DNA from: Ornithinibacter sp.
GTDB taxonomy: Bacteria > Actinomycetota > Actinomycetes > Actinomycetales > Dermatophilaceae
Length of the DNA: 43,842 nt
Assembly (NCBI GenBank): GCA_029266735.1
Contig: JAQSWG010000011.1
Span: forward strand, 1 to 43,842
Reading direction: 5' to 3'
Positions 6,826-16,651 of this stretch are shown here, piece by piece. Both the position numbers and the translations under genes were made by a program. How positions within the stretch are numbered: the first letter of the stretch is position 1; each line of letters opens with the position of its first letter. Below the pieces are notes generated by a model. It saw only the letters and a program-made list of their open reading frames with translations. It was not told the DNA's origin and did no database searches.

Positions 6826-8109
6826 CTACGGGGTGGGGTGGCGCGCGTCGTAGCGGAGGAAGTGCGGGTGCCGGAACGACAGGACACCGATGGCCACCAG
6901 GCAGGCGAGGCCCCCCGAGACGGCCATCCAGCCCTCCCCGATCCGGTCAGCCACCACACCGCCGAGCAGCTCCCCCACCCGTGGGCCGCCGGCCACGACG
7001 ACGATGAACACTCCCTGGAGGCGGCCCCGCATCCGGTCCGGGGCGGCCGACTGGAGGATGGTCGTGCGGAAGACCGCGCTCACGGCATCCGATCCCCCCG
7101 CGAACGCCATCGCCGCGAGGGCTCCCCACAGGGCCTGTTCGGGGGTGAGCCAGTTCCCCGCCCCGAGCAGGGCGACCCCCAGGCCGGCGATCCCGAGGCC
7201 CCAGCCGACGATGCTCACCATGATCGCGAGGCCCTGATGACGCACGTGGCCGAGCCGTCCGGAGGCCAGGGTGGCGAGCACCGCTCCGACCGCCCCCGCG
7301 GCATAGAGGTAGCCCACCGTTCGCGCTCCTCCACCGAGGATCACCGCGCCCGCCGCCGGGAAGATGACCCGGGGCTGCGCGAGGAGCATCGCGGCGATGT
7401 CGGCGACGAAGGTCATCCTCACGTTGGGCGCCGTGCGCAGGAAGCGGAAGCCGTCGACGACCGAACCGAAGCCCGCTCGCGTGGCGCCGCCCTCCTCGTG
7501 CCGCTCGGGCGGCAGCGGCTGCAGCCGCCACAGACCCCACAGCGCCGCCGTGGTGACGACGGCATCCACGGTGTAGGCCACGCCGTAACCACCCCAGTCG
7601 ATGAGCAGCCCGGCGAGCAGCGGGCCCAGCATCATCGCCGCTGACATCGCGAAGACGCCGAGTGCGTTGGCAGCCGGCAGCTGCTCACGCGGCAGGATCC
7701 GCGGGTAGATGCTGGACCGGGCCGGTGAGCTGACCCCGAACGCACCGCTCCACACGGCGACGAGCAGGTAGAGCACGAGCACGTTGGTGTTGCCCATCCA
7801 CGCCTGGACCGCGCACGCGATGCTCGTGAGCCACGCCACGAGGTTCGCCAGGAGCGCCACCGAGCGCCGGTCGTGGTGGTCGGACAGCGACCCGCCGTAG
7901 AGCCCCATGACGACGAGCGGCACGAGCGCGAAGAACCCGACGACGCCCACTGCCGCCGTGGACCGGGTGATGTCGTAGACCTGCAGCCCGATGGCGACGA
8001 TCGCCATCTGGGAGCCGATGTTCGACAGGGTGAAGCCGGCATACAACCGCCGGTATGCCGCGCTCTCCCGGAGCGGGGTGAGGTCCGGGAGGTGGGAGCG
8101 CAGCAGCAC
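6826..8109 (-). CDS. MFS transporter (enterobactin-exporter-like)
   Basis: 427 residues from GTG at 8109. Much longer open frames extend upstream but run across the divergent NYN gene; the chosen GTG has CATGAT exactly six bases upstream, a weak -10 for a leaderless message. The protein starts SHLPDLTPLRESAAYRRLYAGFTLSNIGSQ, typical of the EntS/MFS_3 type, and has about 12 membrane segments with GLYGGSLSDHHDRRSV as the loop 2-3 motif. Known relatives export siderophores or drugs; the substrate here is unknown. A long hairpin lies about 23 nt after the stop codon. A possible link to iron (IdeR at 3 kb) is only a guess. Confidence 0.85.
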   Translation of the reverse strand: MLLRSHLPDLTPLRESAAYRRLYAGFTLSNIGSQMAIVAIGLQVYDITRSTAAVGVVGFFALVPLVVMGLYGGSLSDHHDRRSVALLANLVAWLTSIACAVQAWMGNTNVLVLYLLVAVWSGAFGVSSPARSSIYPRILPREQLPAANALGVFAMSAAMMLGPLLAGLLIDWGGYGVAYTVDAVVTTAALWGLWRLQPLPPERHEEGGATRAGFGSVVDGFRFLRTAPNVRMTFVADIAAMLLAQPRVIFPAAGAVILGGGARTVGYLYAAGAVGAVLATLASGRLGHVRHQGLAIMVSIVGWGLGIAGLGVALLGAGNWLTPEQALWGALAAMAFAGGSDAVSAVFRTTILQSAAPDRMRGRLQGVFIVVVAGGPRVGELLGGVVADRIGEGWMAVSGGLACLVAIGVLSFRHPHFLRYDARHPTP

Positions 8110-8172
8110 CCGCAGATCATGCCCGACGACGCACCGGAGCCCGGCCCCCCGGCGCCTCCGCCGGCCGAGGGC

Positions 8173-8178
8173 TAGGGT
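8173..8178 (+). promoter_or_regulatory. Leaderless -10 box of the NYN gene
   Basis: TAGGGT followed by six bases and ATG at 8185. No Shine-Dalgarno is present. Confidence 0.6.
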
Positions 8179-8184
8179 CCCCGC

Positions 8185-9120
8185 ATGGACAAGCCGGCGC
8201 AGATCGCCCTCCTCATCGACGCCGACAACGCCACCGCGGGGCGCATCGACGTCATCCTCGGTGAGCTGTCGACCCTGGGGGAGACCAACGTGCGACGTGC
8301 CTACGGCAACTGGACGAAGACCGGGCTGAAGAGCTGGGTCGCGGTGCTGCACGACCACGGCATCCGGCCCGTCCAGCAGTTCGACCCCAGCAAGGGGAAG
8401 AACGCCAGCGACATCGCCCTCGCCGTGGACGCCGTCGAGATCCTCCACAGCCAGCGTCCCGACGCGTTCGCGCTCGTGTCGTCGGACGCCGACTTCACCC
8501 CCCTCGTCATGCACCTGCGTGAGCACGGTGCCCACGTCTACGGGTTCGGTGACGCCAAGACGCCCGAGCCGTTCCAGAGCGCCTGCACCCGTTTCCTCGT
8601 GCTCAACCGACTACCTGCGCCGAGTGGTCAGGTGGACGGCGGGGCGACGGAGGCCGAGCCGGCGGATGAGGGTTCGGAGGTCGCGCACGCACCCGTCACA
8701 CCCACCCGTCGTCGTGCCACGGCCAAGGCGACGAGCACCACGGCCGGCACGTCCGCCGGCGCGACGAAGGCCTCCCCGAAGAAGAAGGCCGCTGCCGTCT
8801 CCGCCGCGCCCGCCGCCACCCCGGCACGCGCGACGCGGGCCCAGCTGCGCGGTGACGCCAAGCTCGTCAGGCTCCTCAGGGGAGCCGTCGAGGGAGCCGC
8901 CGACGACTCCGGGTGGGCACGGGTGGGCACCGTCGGCAACCACATCGCGAACCAGTCCTCGTTCGACCCGCGCAACTACGGCTACGCCAAGCTCAGCAAG
9001 CTCCTCGAGGCCACCGACCTGTTCGAGATGCGCGATCCGGGTGGTCCCAACATGGCGGTCCGGGACCGGCGAGGCCCCGGCATGACGTCCGGTGCCGGCT
9101 CCACGAGTGGGAACACCTGA
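8185..9120 (+). CDS. NYN (PIN-like) nuclease domain with C-terminal OST-HTH/LOTUS domain
   Basis: 311 residues. Residues 1-145 are an NYN domain of the limkain-b1/LabA type: LLIDADNAT with the first acidic pair, KNASDIALAVDAVE with the central Asp, and FALVSSDADFTPLV with the last acidic pair, all metal-binding positions of PIN-like RNases. Residues about 150-215 are an Ala/Thr/Lys-rich disordered linker. Residues about 218-300 match an OST-HTH/LOTUS winged helix (LVRLLRGAVEGAADDSGWARVGTVGNHI, then YGYAKLSKLLEATDLFEM), a predicted RNA-binding module. By family, it is expected to bind and perhaps cut structured RNA; the bacterial targets are unknown. It is divergent from an MFS gene and both appear leaderless. 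Confidence 0.85.
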   Translation: MDKPAQIALLIDADNATAGRIDVILGELSTLGETNVRRAYGNWTKTGLKSWVAVLHDHGIRPVQQFDPSKGKNASDIALAVDAVEILHSQRPDAFALVSSDADFTPLVMHLREHGAHVYGFGDAKTPEPFQSACTRFLVLNRLPAPSGQVDGGATEAEPADEGSEVAHAPVTPTRRRATAKATSTTAGTSAGATKASPKKKAAAVSAAPAATPARATRAQLRGDAKLVRLLRGAVEGAADDSGWARVGTVGNHIANQSSFDPRNYGYAKLSKLLEATDLFEMRDPGGPNMAVRDRRGPGMTSGAGSTSGNT

Positions 9121-9178
9121 CGCCGCCGTGCACAATGGGGCCGCCCGACAAAGGCGCCGAGCGACGATTGGGGACGCC

Positions 9179-10315
9179 ATGAGCACCGCCACCACAGGGA
9201 CCTCCGACCCCGTGAGCGATCCGGACTTCCGGCCCGGGCTCGAGGGGGTCATCGCCTTCGAGTCCGAGATCGCCGAACCCGACAAGGAGGGCGGCGCCCT
9301 CCGCTACCGCGGGGTCGACATCAACGACCTCGTGGGGCGGGTCTCGTTCGGGCAGGTCTGGGGGTTGCTCGTCGACAACGAGTTCGACCCAGGCCTGCCG
9401 CCCGCGGAGCCGTTCCCGCTGCCGGTGCACACCGGCGACATCCGCGTCGACGTCCAGTCGGCACTGGCGCAGCTGGCCCCGGTGTGGGGCTTCAAGCCGC
9501 TCCTCGACATCGACGACGACGAGGCCCGCGAGAACCTTGCGCGCGCCTCGGTCATGGCGATCTCGTTCATCGGCCAGTCGGCCCACGGCCAGGGCCGGCC
9601 GATGGTGCCGCAGCGGGAGGTCGACAAGGGCCGCACCATCGCGGAGCGCTTCATGATCCGCTGGCGCGGCGAACCCGACCCCCAGCACGTCGAAGCCGTC
9701 GACGCCTACTTCATCTCCGCCGCCGAGCACGGCGTCAACGCCTCCACCTTCACCGCGCGCGTCATCGCCTCGACCGGCGCGGACGTCGCCGCCTGCCTCT
9801 CCGGAGCCATCGGCGCCCTCTCCGGCCCCCTCCACGGAGGAGCCCCCAGCCGGGCGCAGCACATGATCGAAGGTGTCGAGCAGATGGGCGACGCCCGCCG
9901 GTACGTCAAGGAGGTGCTCGACCGCAAGGAGCGCCTCATGGGCTTCGGGCACCGCGTCTACCGCGCGTACGACCCGCGGGCGGCGGTGCTCCGCGACACC
10001 TGCCAGCGCCTGGGCGCGCCGCGCTACGAGGTCGCCCTCGAGCTCGAGAAGGCGGCGATGGCCGAGCTCGCGGAGCGCCACCCCGAGCGCGTCATGGAGA
10101 CCAACGTCGACTACTGGGCCGCCGTCCTCCTCGACTTCGCGGACGTCCCCGGCGACATGATGACCCCGCTGTTCGCCTGCGCCCGCACCGCCGGCTGGTC
10201 GGCCCACGTGCTGGAGCAGAAGAAGACCGGGCGGCTCATCCGGCCCAGCTCCCGCTACGTCGGTCCCGGTCCCCGTCCGATCGAGGACGTCAAGGGCTTC
10301 GACCCCGCCCGGTGA
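9179..10315 (+). CDS. gltA: Citrate synthase (citrate synthase 2 type)
   Basis: 378 residues from ATG at 9179; the in-frame ORF opens earlier but the upstream residues are not citrate-synthase-like and GGGGA sits just before this ATG. Condenses acetyl-CoA and oxaloacetate to citrate. Catalytic residues by position: His219 in SGPLHGGAP, His258 in GFGHRVYRAYDPRA and Asp311 in ETNVDYW. His184 in EHGVNAST is the oxaloacetate-contact histidine. It lacks the long N-terminal extension of hexameric type II enzymes, so it is the short actinobacterial citrate synthase 2 form; methylcitrate synthase activity cannot be excluded. It is followed by serC on the same strand after a 241-nt gap, so it is probably a separate transcript. 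Confidence 0.93.
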   Translation: MSTATTGTSDPVSDPDFRPGLEGVIAFESEIAEPDKEGGALRYRGVDINDLVGRVSFGQVWGLLVDNEFDPGLPPAEPFPLPVHTGDIRVDVQSALAQLAPVWGFKPLLDIDDDEARENLARASVMAISFIGQSAHGQGRPMVPQREVDKGRTIAERFMIRWRGEPDPQHVEAVDAYFISAAEHGVNASTFTARVIASTGADVAACLSGAIGALSGPLHGGAPSRAQHMIEGVEQMGDARRYVKEVLDRKERLMGFGHRVYRAYDPRAAVLRDTCQRLGAPRYEVALELEKAAMAELAERHPERVMETNVDYWAAVLLDFADVPGDMMTPLFACARTAGWSAHVLEQKKTGRLIRPSSRYVGPGPRPIEDVKGFDPAR

Positions 10316-11684
<1,369 letters not shown>

Positions 11685-11694
11685 GGCGCCCCGG

Positions 11695-13053
11695 TCACCC
11701 TCCAGCCCCGACGACCGCCCGTAGCTCCTCCTCCAGGACATCGCGGAACCAGTCGTTCTCCGGCACGCGTACCGGGTCAGCCACGACCGTGATGCCCAGT
11801 GTCCCGGCGTAGGACAGGACATCGAACGACAGCGTCACGTTCCCCGGGTTGACGGCCACCGGCACCACCGCTGCCACGGGTGACCCGGCGAACGAGAGCC
11901 GCTCCGCGGGGCCACGCAGGTTCGTCACGAACGTGTGGACCAGGTGCTGGTGGTCGACGAACGCCTGGAACGCTCCGACGGCGGCGAGAGTGCGGAACAG
12001 CGGGGTCAGGACGGCCGCGGACCCGCCGCGGCCCGTGGACCTCACCCTCGCCTCCTGCTGCAGCAGCGAGGTGAGGCGCTCCTGGGCGTCGACGACTGCG
12101 GGCACCCGGACCGGCACGACCCCCGTCGCGTTTCCCAGACTGGCGGCGTCCCCTTGGCGCCGGCGGGACACCGGCACCGACACGACGAGCTCACCGATGC
12201 GCTCCCCACGGCGCTCGAGCAGCCGAACGAGGGCTCCCGTGACCGCAGTGACGACCAGGTCGTTGACCGTCGCGTTTCTCGTCCGAGCACTGGCGAGGGT
12301 GCCGGCGAGCTCCACGTGGCACACGGCCAGCCGGCGACGGCCGCTCGAGGGCGCGAGGAGGCTGCACCTCTCAGCGCCGTGCGGGCGCCGCAGGCCCAGC
12401 TCGTCCAGGCCCCCACCGACCCGTCGGACCGCCGTTCCTGGGGTCCGGAGTCCGGGCAGCCGACCGGTCCACGCGTCGCGCGCCAGGTCCCGCCACGGAG
12501 GACGCGCTTCCGGCAGACGTTCCGCCGGCCGGACCGGGCCGGCCGGTCCTCCGTCAGCGAGCGCACCGAGCACGGCAAGGCCCCCCATCCCGTCGGCGAG
12601 GACGTGGTGCGCGACGATGGCGATGCCGAGCACGCCACCCCCGGAGTCGAGCAGGAGGCGCGCCCGCCAGAGAGGTCGCTCGGGGGTGAGCCGGTGCATC
12701 ACGAGGTCAGCCGTGGCGTCGAGCAGCTCTCGCGAGACCGCACCGGGTTCCGCCGTCCCCGAGGTCGGCACCACCAGACCGTCGACGAGCTCGGCCAGCA
12801 CGTCCGAGCCGGCATCCAGCCACACCGGCCGCCCCGCACCGGGCGGGGTCGTCGCGAGGCGCTGAGCGAGGCGCGGAACGCCGGCCGCACGGTGGAGGAG
12901 AGTGGCCCGAACCTTGTCCGCGCGAGGGCGGCGACCCGGCTCGAGCACGAGAAGAGCACCGATCGCCATCGGCACCCGACCACGGTCGACGGCGAGGTGG
13001 AGGACGTCGTCGGGCCGCGCACGGTCGATGAGCCTGGAGGCGCTGCTGCCCAC
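11695..13053 (-). CDS. Wax ester synthase / diacylglycerol acyltransferase (WS/DGAT)
   Basis: 452 residues from GTG at 13053, supported by a TAGCCT box six bases upstream. Transfers an acyl group from acyl-CoA to a fatty alcohol or diacylglycerol for storage lipid synthesis at the membrane surface. The catalytic HHxxxDG motif is present as HHVLADG (149-155). Other family signs are the opening DDVLHLAVD region, RPLWRARLL before the motif, LGNATGVVPVRVP and the C-terminal VTNLRGP and NVTLSFDVLSYAGTLGITVVADP. Length is normal for the family. The N-terminal P-L-S-xx-D motif of many members is not obvious. Substrate preference is unknown. Confidence 0.88.
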   Translation of the reverse strand: MGSSASRLIDRARPDDVLHLAVDRGRVPMAIGALLVLEPGRRPRADKVRATLLHRAAGVPRLAQRLATTPPGAGRPVWLDAGSDVLAELVDGLVVPTSGTAEPGAVSRELLDATADLVMHRLTPERPLWRARLLLDSGGGVLGIAIVAHHVLADGMGGLAVLGALADGGPAGPVRPAERLPEARPPWRDLARDAWTGRLPGLRTPGTAVRRVGGGLDELGLRRPHGAERCSLLAPSSGRRRLAVCHVELAGTLASARTRNATVNDLVVTAVTGALVRLLERRGERIGELVVSVPVSRRRQGDAASLGNATGVVPVRVPAVVDAQERLTSLLQQEARVRSTGRGGSAAVLTPLFRTLAAVGAFQAFVDHQHLVHTFVTNLRGPAERLSFAGSPVAAVVPVAVNPGNVTLSFDVLSYAGTLGITVVADPVRVPENDWFRDVLEEELRAVVGAGG

Positions 13054-13059
13054 TCCTCG

Positions 13060-13065
13060 AGGCTA
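13060..13065 (-). promoter_or_regulatory. Leaderless -10 box of the WS/DGAT gene
   Basis: Minus-strand TAGCCT, six bases, then GTG at 13053. Confidence 0.55.
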
Positions 13066-13143
13066 GGCGGCTCCCGGCGCCGCGGCCATGAGCTGGGTCA
13101 CGTCACGGGGTGAGCGCGCACCCACACTGTCGACGCCGGACCG

Positions 13144-13497
13144 TCAGCCGTGGACCTTCTCGCGCCAGTCCTCCGGCACCCGACCGGCAGGACCCGGTAC
13201 GGGCTGCTCCTCGGGGCGCGACAGCGGCGGTGCGAGATCCAGGCCGTGCCCACCGTGCCCGGTGCGGAAGTCGTACCACCAGTCCTCCCCCGGTTCGTAG
13301 CTCCGGATGATCGGATGACCCGACTCGGTCGCATGCGCCCTGGCGTGCTGTGCCGGCGAGGTGTCACAGCACCCGATGTGCCCGCACTGGGCGCACCGCC
13401 GCAGGTGGACCCACCATCCCCCGGAGCTCTGGCACTCCATGCAGCCCTCACCGCTCGGCGGGACGGACGGGTCGACTCCGTCACGGGGTTCCGACAC
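13144..13497 (-). CDS. UBP-type zinc finger protein
   Basis: 117 residues from GTG at 13497 with a strong GGAGGAG site. The core is a ZnF-UBP (BUZ) module: GCMEC, then RRCAQCGHIGCCDTSPAQHARAHATESGHPIIRSYEPGEDWWYDF, giving the expected Cys/His ligand ladder. In eukaryotes this domain binds the free C-terminus of ubiquitin. Bacterial stand-alone copies are widespread in actinobacteria but their ligand is not known. The tail is Pro/Glu rich. It lies upstream of the WS/DGAT gene on the same strand with about 90 nt between; no functional link is evident. Confidence 0.85.
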   Translation of the reverse strand: MSEPRDGVDPSVPPSGEGCMECQSSGGWWVHLRRCAQCGHIGCCDTSPAQHARAHATESGHPIIRSYEPGEDWWYDFRTGHGGHGLDLAPPLSRPEEQPVPGPAGRVPEDWREKVHG

Positions 13498-13573
13498 GGC
13501 ATTCTCCTCCGGGGACGAGCTCGGGTGGCCCCACTCTGCCGGACCTGCGCCTCCATGTCACCCGGCCCGCGGC

Positions 13574-13660
13574 TCAGCGCGTGACGGCGTAGACGACAGC
13601 GAGCGCGAGGAGGAACGCGAGGACGCCGAGGGTCATCCGGCGCCGGAACACCGGCGTCAC
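13574..13660 (-). CDS. Possible 28-residue single-pass membrane peptide
   Basis: Starts at GTG 13660 with a GAGG site about eight bases upstream and runs to TGA at 13574. It encodes a basic N-terminus (TPVFRRR) followed by one hydrophobic helix (MTLGVLAFLLALAVVYAV) and TR, which is a sensible positive-inside topology. It lies 31 bases after the MFS stop at 13692 on the same strand, so it could be the third gene of the marR-MFS operon. No family is recognised and chance cannot be excluded at this length. Confidence 0.35.
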   Translation of the reverse strand: MTPVFRRRMTLGVLAFLLALAVVYAVTR

Positions 13661-13691
13661 GTCGCGCCTCGGCGGGATGCCGGCCCGGCCA

Positions 13692-14999
13692 TCAGCGCGC
13701 CGGCTCCGGCACGGAGACGGTGGGCCGCTCCCCGTCCTGAGCGATGGGGCTGGCGGTGACCCGCACCCGTGGCCGGCGCTGCGACTCGTAGCTCACCCGC
13801 ACATTCTGCGACCTCGAAAGCCACACGGAGACCCCGATGAGCGTGAGCCCCACGGCGACCGCTCCGATGCCGATCGTCCACCGGGCGCCGAACTGCTCGG
13901 AGATCCAGCCGATGAGCGGGGCGCCGACCGGCGTTCCGCCCATGAAGATGGCCATGTACAAGGCCATGACCCTGCCCCTCATCTCGGGCGAGACGCGAGT
14001 CTGCACCATGGCGTTCGCCGTCGTCAGGGCGGTGAGCGCGGTGAGGCCCACGGGGATGAGGGCGGCGGCGAACCACCAGTAGGTCGGCGCCGCCGCGGCA
14101 AGAGCTGCCGAGATCGAGAAGCCGACGAGGGACACGAGGAGCACCCGCAGCCTGGGGGTCCTGCGCCGGGCGGACAGCAGGGCGGCGGTCAGTGAGCCGA
14201 CGGCCATGATGGACCCGAGGAGGCCGAACTCCCCAGCCCCCTTGTCGAAGACCTTCGTCGCCATGAGGGCCATGGTGATCTGGAAGTTCATCCCGAAGGT
14301 GCCGAGCACGAAGACGAGGACCAGGACGAGCTGGATGTCGCCGCGTCGCCGCACGTAGTGGAACCCCTCTCGGATGCCGCCGCTCCCCCGCGCGAGCGGG
14401 GCGGGCCTCAGCTCGCCCACCCGGAGGCGCAGCAGGGCCACGATGACGAAGAGGAAGGTCACGGTGTTGAGCAGCAGTGCCTCGCCCGTGCCCCACCAGG
14501 CGATGACCAGGCCGGCGACGCCCGGGCCGATCAGGCGCCCGGCGTTGAAGGACGCCGAGTTGAGCGCCACGGCGTTCGCCAGCTGCTCGGGGGGCACCAT
14601 CTCGGAGACGAACGCCTGACGGGCAGGGTTGTCGATCGCCGTGGTGACCCCCTGCAAGAGCGCGATGGCGTAGACGTGCCACAGCTGGGCGGTGCCGGTG
14701 ACCGCCAGGACGCCGAGGAGCAGGCTCGAGAGCGCGAGGGAGGTCTGGGTGAGGAGCAGGGTTCGGCGCTTGGGGAACCGGTCGGCGATCAGCCCGGCCC
14801 ACGGCGCGAGCAGCAGGAACGGCAGGAACTGGAGCCCCGTGACGATGCCCAGCGCCGTGGCTGAGCCGTCGGTGAGCACGGTGAGGACGAGCCAGTCCTG
14901 GCCGACGCGGCCCATCCACGTGCCGATGTTCGACACGAGAGCGCCGGCCGCCCAGAGCCGGTAGTTGCGGACCTCGAGCGAGGTGAAGGTGGGACTCAC
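13692..14999 (-). CDS. MFS transporter co-transcribed with MarR regulator
   Basis: 435 residues from GTG at 14999, which overlaps the marR stop (GTGA). The protein begins SPTFTSLEVRNYRLWAAGALVSNIGTWMGRVGQDWLV, the EntS/MFS_3 exporter pattern, and has about 12 membrane segments with GLIADRFPKRRTL as the loop 2-3 signature. A soluble C-terminal tail of about 45 residues is Arg-rich. Because it is coupled to a MarR repressor with a clear operator, it is probably induced by its own substrate, a drug or small toxic compound. The substrate itself cannot be read from sequence. Confidence 0.87.
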   Translation of the reverse strand: MSPTFTSLEVRNYRLWAAGALVSNIGTWMGRVGQDWLVLTVLTDGSATALGIVTGLQFLPFLLLAPWAGLIADRFPKRRTLLLTQTSLALSSLLLGVLAVTGTAQLWHVYAIALLQGVTTAIDNPARQAFVSEMVPPEQLANAVALNSASFNAGRLIGPGVAGLVIAWWGTGEALLLNTVTFLFVIVALLRLRVGELRPAPLARGSGGIREGFHYVRRRGDIQLVLVLVFVLGTFGMNFQITMALMATKVFDKGAGEFGLLGSIMAVGSLTAALLSARRRTPRLRVLLVSLVGFSISAALAAAAPTYWWFAAALIPVGLTALTALTTANAMVQTRVSPEMRGRVMALYMAIFMGGTPVGAPLIGWISEQFGARWTIGIGAVAVGLTLIGVSVWLSRSQNVRVSYESQRRPRVRVTASPIAQDGERPTVSVPEPAR

Positions 15000-15457
15000 T
15001 CGGCGGCCACCCGTTCGAGGAGCAGGGTGGCCGAAGCCAGGAGGGCGCGCTCGTCGTCGGTGAGGCCCTCGAGCCGAGCGGCGAACCACTGGTCACGGCG
15101 CCGACGGATCTCACGGATGGTGCGTCGCCCCTCCGGCGTCAGGGAGAGGATGACCGATCGGCCGTCGGTCGGGTCGTCGGCGCGTGCCACGAGCCCCGCG
15201 GCGACGAGACCGGCAACCGTACGGGTCATGCTCGGGGCGCTGACCTTCTCGGTGCGCGCGAGCTCCTTGGGAGTCCGCGGGCGCTCCTCGAGGCGAACGA
15301 GCACCGAGAACTGGTGCGGGGCGACCGGTGCGGTGCTCTCGAACCTCACCCGACGGGAGATGCGCATGCACGCCATGCGGAGGTCGCTCGTCAGGCGGTC
15401 TCGCTCGGCCCTCGTCATCGACGGCCGGGCCGGCACGGTGGGGGTGCTGGTGTCCAC
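14996..15457 (-). CDS. MarR family transcriptional regulator
   Basis: 153 residues from GTG at 15457 with a GAGGAG site. Winged-helix region: TPKELARTEKVSAPSMTRTVAGLVAAGLVARADDPTDGRSVILSLTPEGRRTI, i.e. the recognition helix (SAPSMTRTV) and the wing with the conserved DxR (DPTDGRS). N- and C-terminal helices form the dimer interface. Known MarR proteins bind a dyad over their own promoter and release it on binding phenolic or drug-like ligands. The dyad TTAGCACA-N10-TGTGCTAA lies just upstream and covers the predicted promoter, so autoregulation of the marR-MFS operon is the obvious model. Confidence 0.92.
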   Translation of the reverse strand: MDTSTPTVPARPSMTRAERDRLTSDLRMACMRISRRVRFESTAPVAPHQFSVLVRLEERPRTPKELARTEKVSAPSMTRTVAGLVAAGLVARADDPTDGRSVILSLTPEGRRTIREIRRRRDQWFAARLEGLTDDERALLASATLLLERVAAE

Positions 15458-15490
15458 AACAGGCTCCTCGGTCGGACGGGTGGGCGATAG

Positions 15491-15516
15491 TTAGCACAAC
15501 TCATTACCTGTGCTAA
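15491..15516 (-). promoter_or_regulatory. MarR operator overlapping the marR-MFS promoter
   Basis: A perfect 8+8 dyad, TTAGCACA-N10-TGTGCTAA. On the minus strand TTAGCA can serve as -35 and TAACTA, 17 bases on, as -10, so a bound dimer would cover both hexamers. Confidence 0.75.
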
Positions 15517-15580
15517 TCATTCCCCCCGGTCGACCGGGCGAAGGCCGGCTGGACCTGCGGGCAAGGCCGGGGAGCAGCCC

Positions 15581-15586
15581 TAGGCT
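15581..15586 (+). promoter_or_regulatory. Leaderless -10 box of the DUF2530 gene
   Basis: TAGGCT, six bases, then GTG at 15593. Confidence 0.55.
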
Positions 15587-15592
15587 GTAGCG

Positions 15593-15859
15593 GTGACGCC
15601 CGACGACCCGACGGCCCGGCATCCGGGCTCCCCGCTGGGGGAACCGGCCCCCACGGCGCCCGTCACGGTGCCGACCAAGGTGATGATCGTCGTCGGCACC
15701 GCCGCCTGGGCCGTGGCCCTCGTCGTCATCCTGCTCGTGCCCGCGCTCCACACGGGCGAACGCTCCTGGTGGCCCTGGACGTGTGTCACCGGTATCGCGC
15801 TCGGCGCCTTCGCCTGGTGGTACGTCGGCCGCGGGCGGGGCAACGCCTCGGGCGCGTGA
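15593..15859 (+). CDS. DUF2530 small membrane protein
   Basis: 88 residues from GTG at 15593. After a Pro-rich N-terminus there are two membrane helices (about 32-50 and 62-78) separated by HTGERSWWPWTCVTG; the WWPW..C.xGIALG..xWWYVxRGRG pattern is typical of DUF2530 proteins of actinobacteria. Function is unknown. It is divergent from the marR operon and converges on the DUF3027 gene. Confidence 0.8.
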   Translation: MTPDDPTARHPGSPLGEPAPTAPVTVPTKVMIVVGTAAWAVALVVILLVPALHTGERSWWPWTCVTGIALGAFAWWYVGRGRGNASGA

Positions 15860-15910
15860 CTGCGGGGACCCCGACGCTGGCGTCGTGCCGGCGAGGTGGC
15901 CCGGATGCCG

Positions 15911-16651
15911 TCAGGCCGGGTCGAGCTCGAAGTCGTCGACGACGGGTGGGGATATCCGCTCCGGAGCCGGCACGTCGAGGTCCACCTCGGAGTGCGCGCC
16001 ACACCCGTGGTCGAGGCTGACGACCCGTCCGTCGGACGGCGACCACCCGTTGGAGCACACGCCGAAGACCGCCCGCAGGGCCCCGGCCATGGGGACGAAG
16101 TAGCCGCAGGTCGAGCACGGCGCAGGGGCCTTGACGGCGACCCGTGCCGTCGGACCGGACTCGCCCTCGTACCACCGTTGGGCGGCGACCTCCCGCCCCT
16201 CCGCGGAGAGCACCCTCGGCCGGCCGAGGCCGAGCTCCCACAGGGCGACCTGGTCGACGTCCTCGTCGCCCGTCGCCTCGAACCCCGCCACGAGCAACGG
16301 GTCGTCGGGCAGGTAGGGCGTGACGTCGCCGGGTCCGACGTCCCCCGGAGCCAGGCGCTCGGCATACGGCACCCATTCCGGCGAGAGGACGGCGCCCTCA
16401 CCGGGGACGAGGTTGGCCTCGCTGACCGTCACCGACTTGGACCGCGGCACGCGTGCGACGGTGACGGCCCACCGCCACCCGCGGTAGGCGAGGGCCGTGC
16501 AGGCGAAGTAGTGGGTCGCGACGCGCTCCTCGACCATCTCCATGCCGAGATGGTCGCCGACCGCGCCGGCCTCGGCGATGGAGACCGCCGCCTCTCGCGC
16601 GAGCTCACTGGAGCCGCGAAGCGTCGTGTCGGCCTTGAGGGCGGCGCTCAC
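15911..16651 (-). CDS. DUF3027 protein with Cys-rich C-terminal part
   Basis: 246 residues from GTG at 16651, overlapping the cold-shock gene stop by GTGA; the longer open frame to 17053 is a shadow of that gene. It matches DUF3027: an N-terminal helical region (SELAREAAVSIAEAGAVGDHLG), a beta-rich middle (YRGWRWAVTVARVPRSKSVTVSE, LSPEWVPYAERLAPGDVGPGD), and a C-terminal Cys cluster (PCSTCGYFVPMAGALRAVFGVCSNGWSPSDGRVVSLDHGCGAHSE), probably a zinc site. Function is not known. The overlap with a cold-shock protein gene suggests the two are made together and perhaps act on RNA, which is inference. Confidence 0.85.
   Translation of the reverse strand: MSAALKADTTLRGSSELAREAAVSIAEAGAVGDHLGMEMVEERVATHYFACTALAYRGWRWAVTVARVPRSKSVTVSEANLVPGEGAVLSPEWVPYAERLAPGDVGPGDVTPYLPDDPLLVAGFEATGDEDVDQVALWELGLGRPRVLSAEGREVAAQRWYEGESGPTARVAVKAPAPCSTCGYFVPMAGALRAVFGVCSNGWSPSDGRVVSLDHGCGAHSEVDLDVPAPERISPPVVDDFELDPA

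Noticed and set aside
6700..8000. Long plus-strand open frames opposite the MFS gene
   Set aside because: Composition and lack of any domain show that they are antisense shadows caused by high G+C; the same applies to many others across the window.
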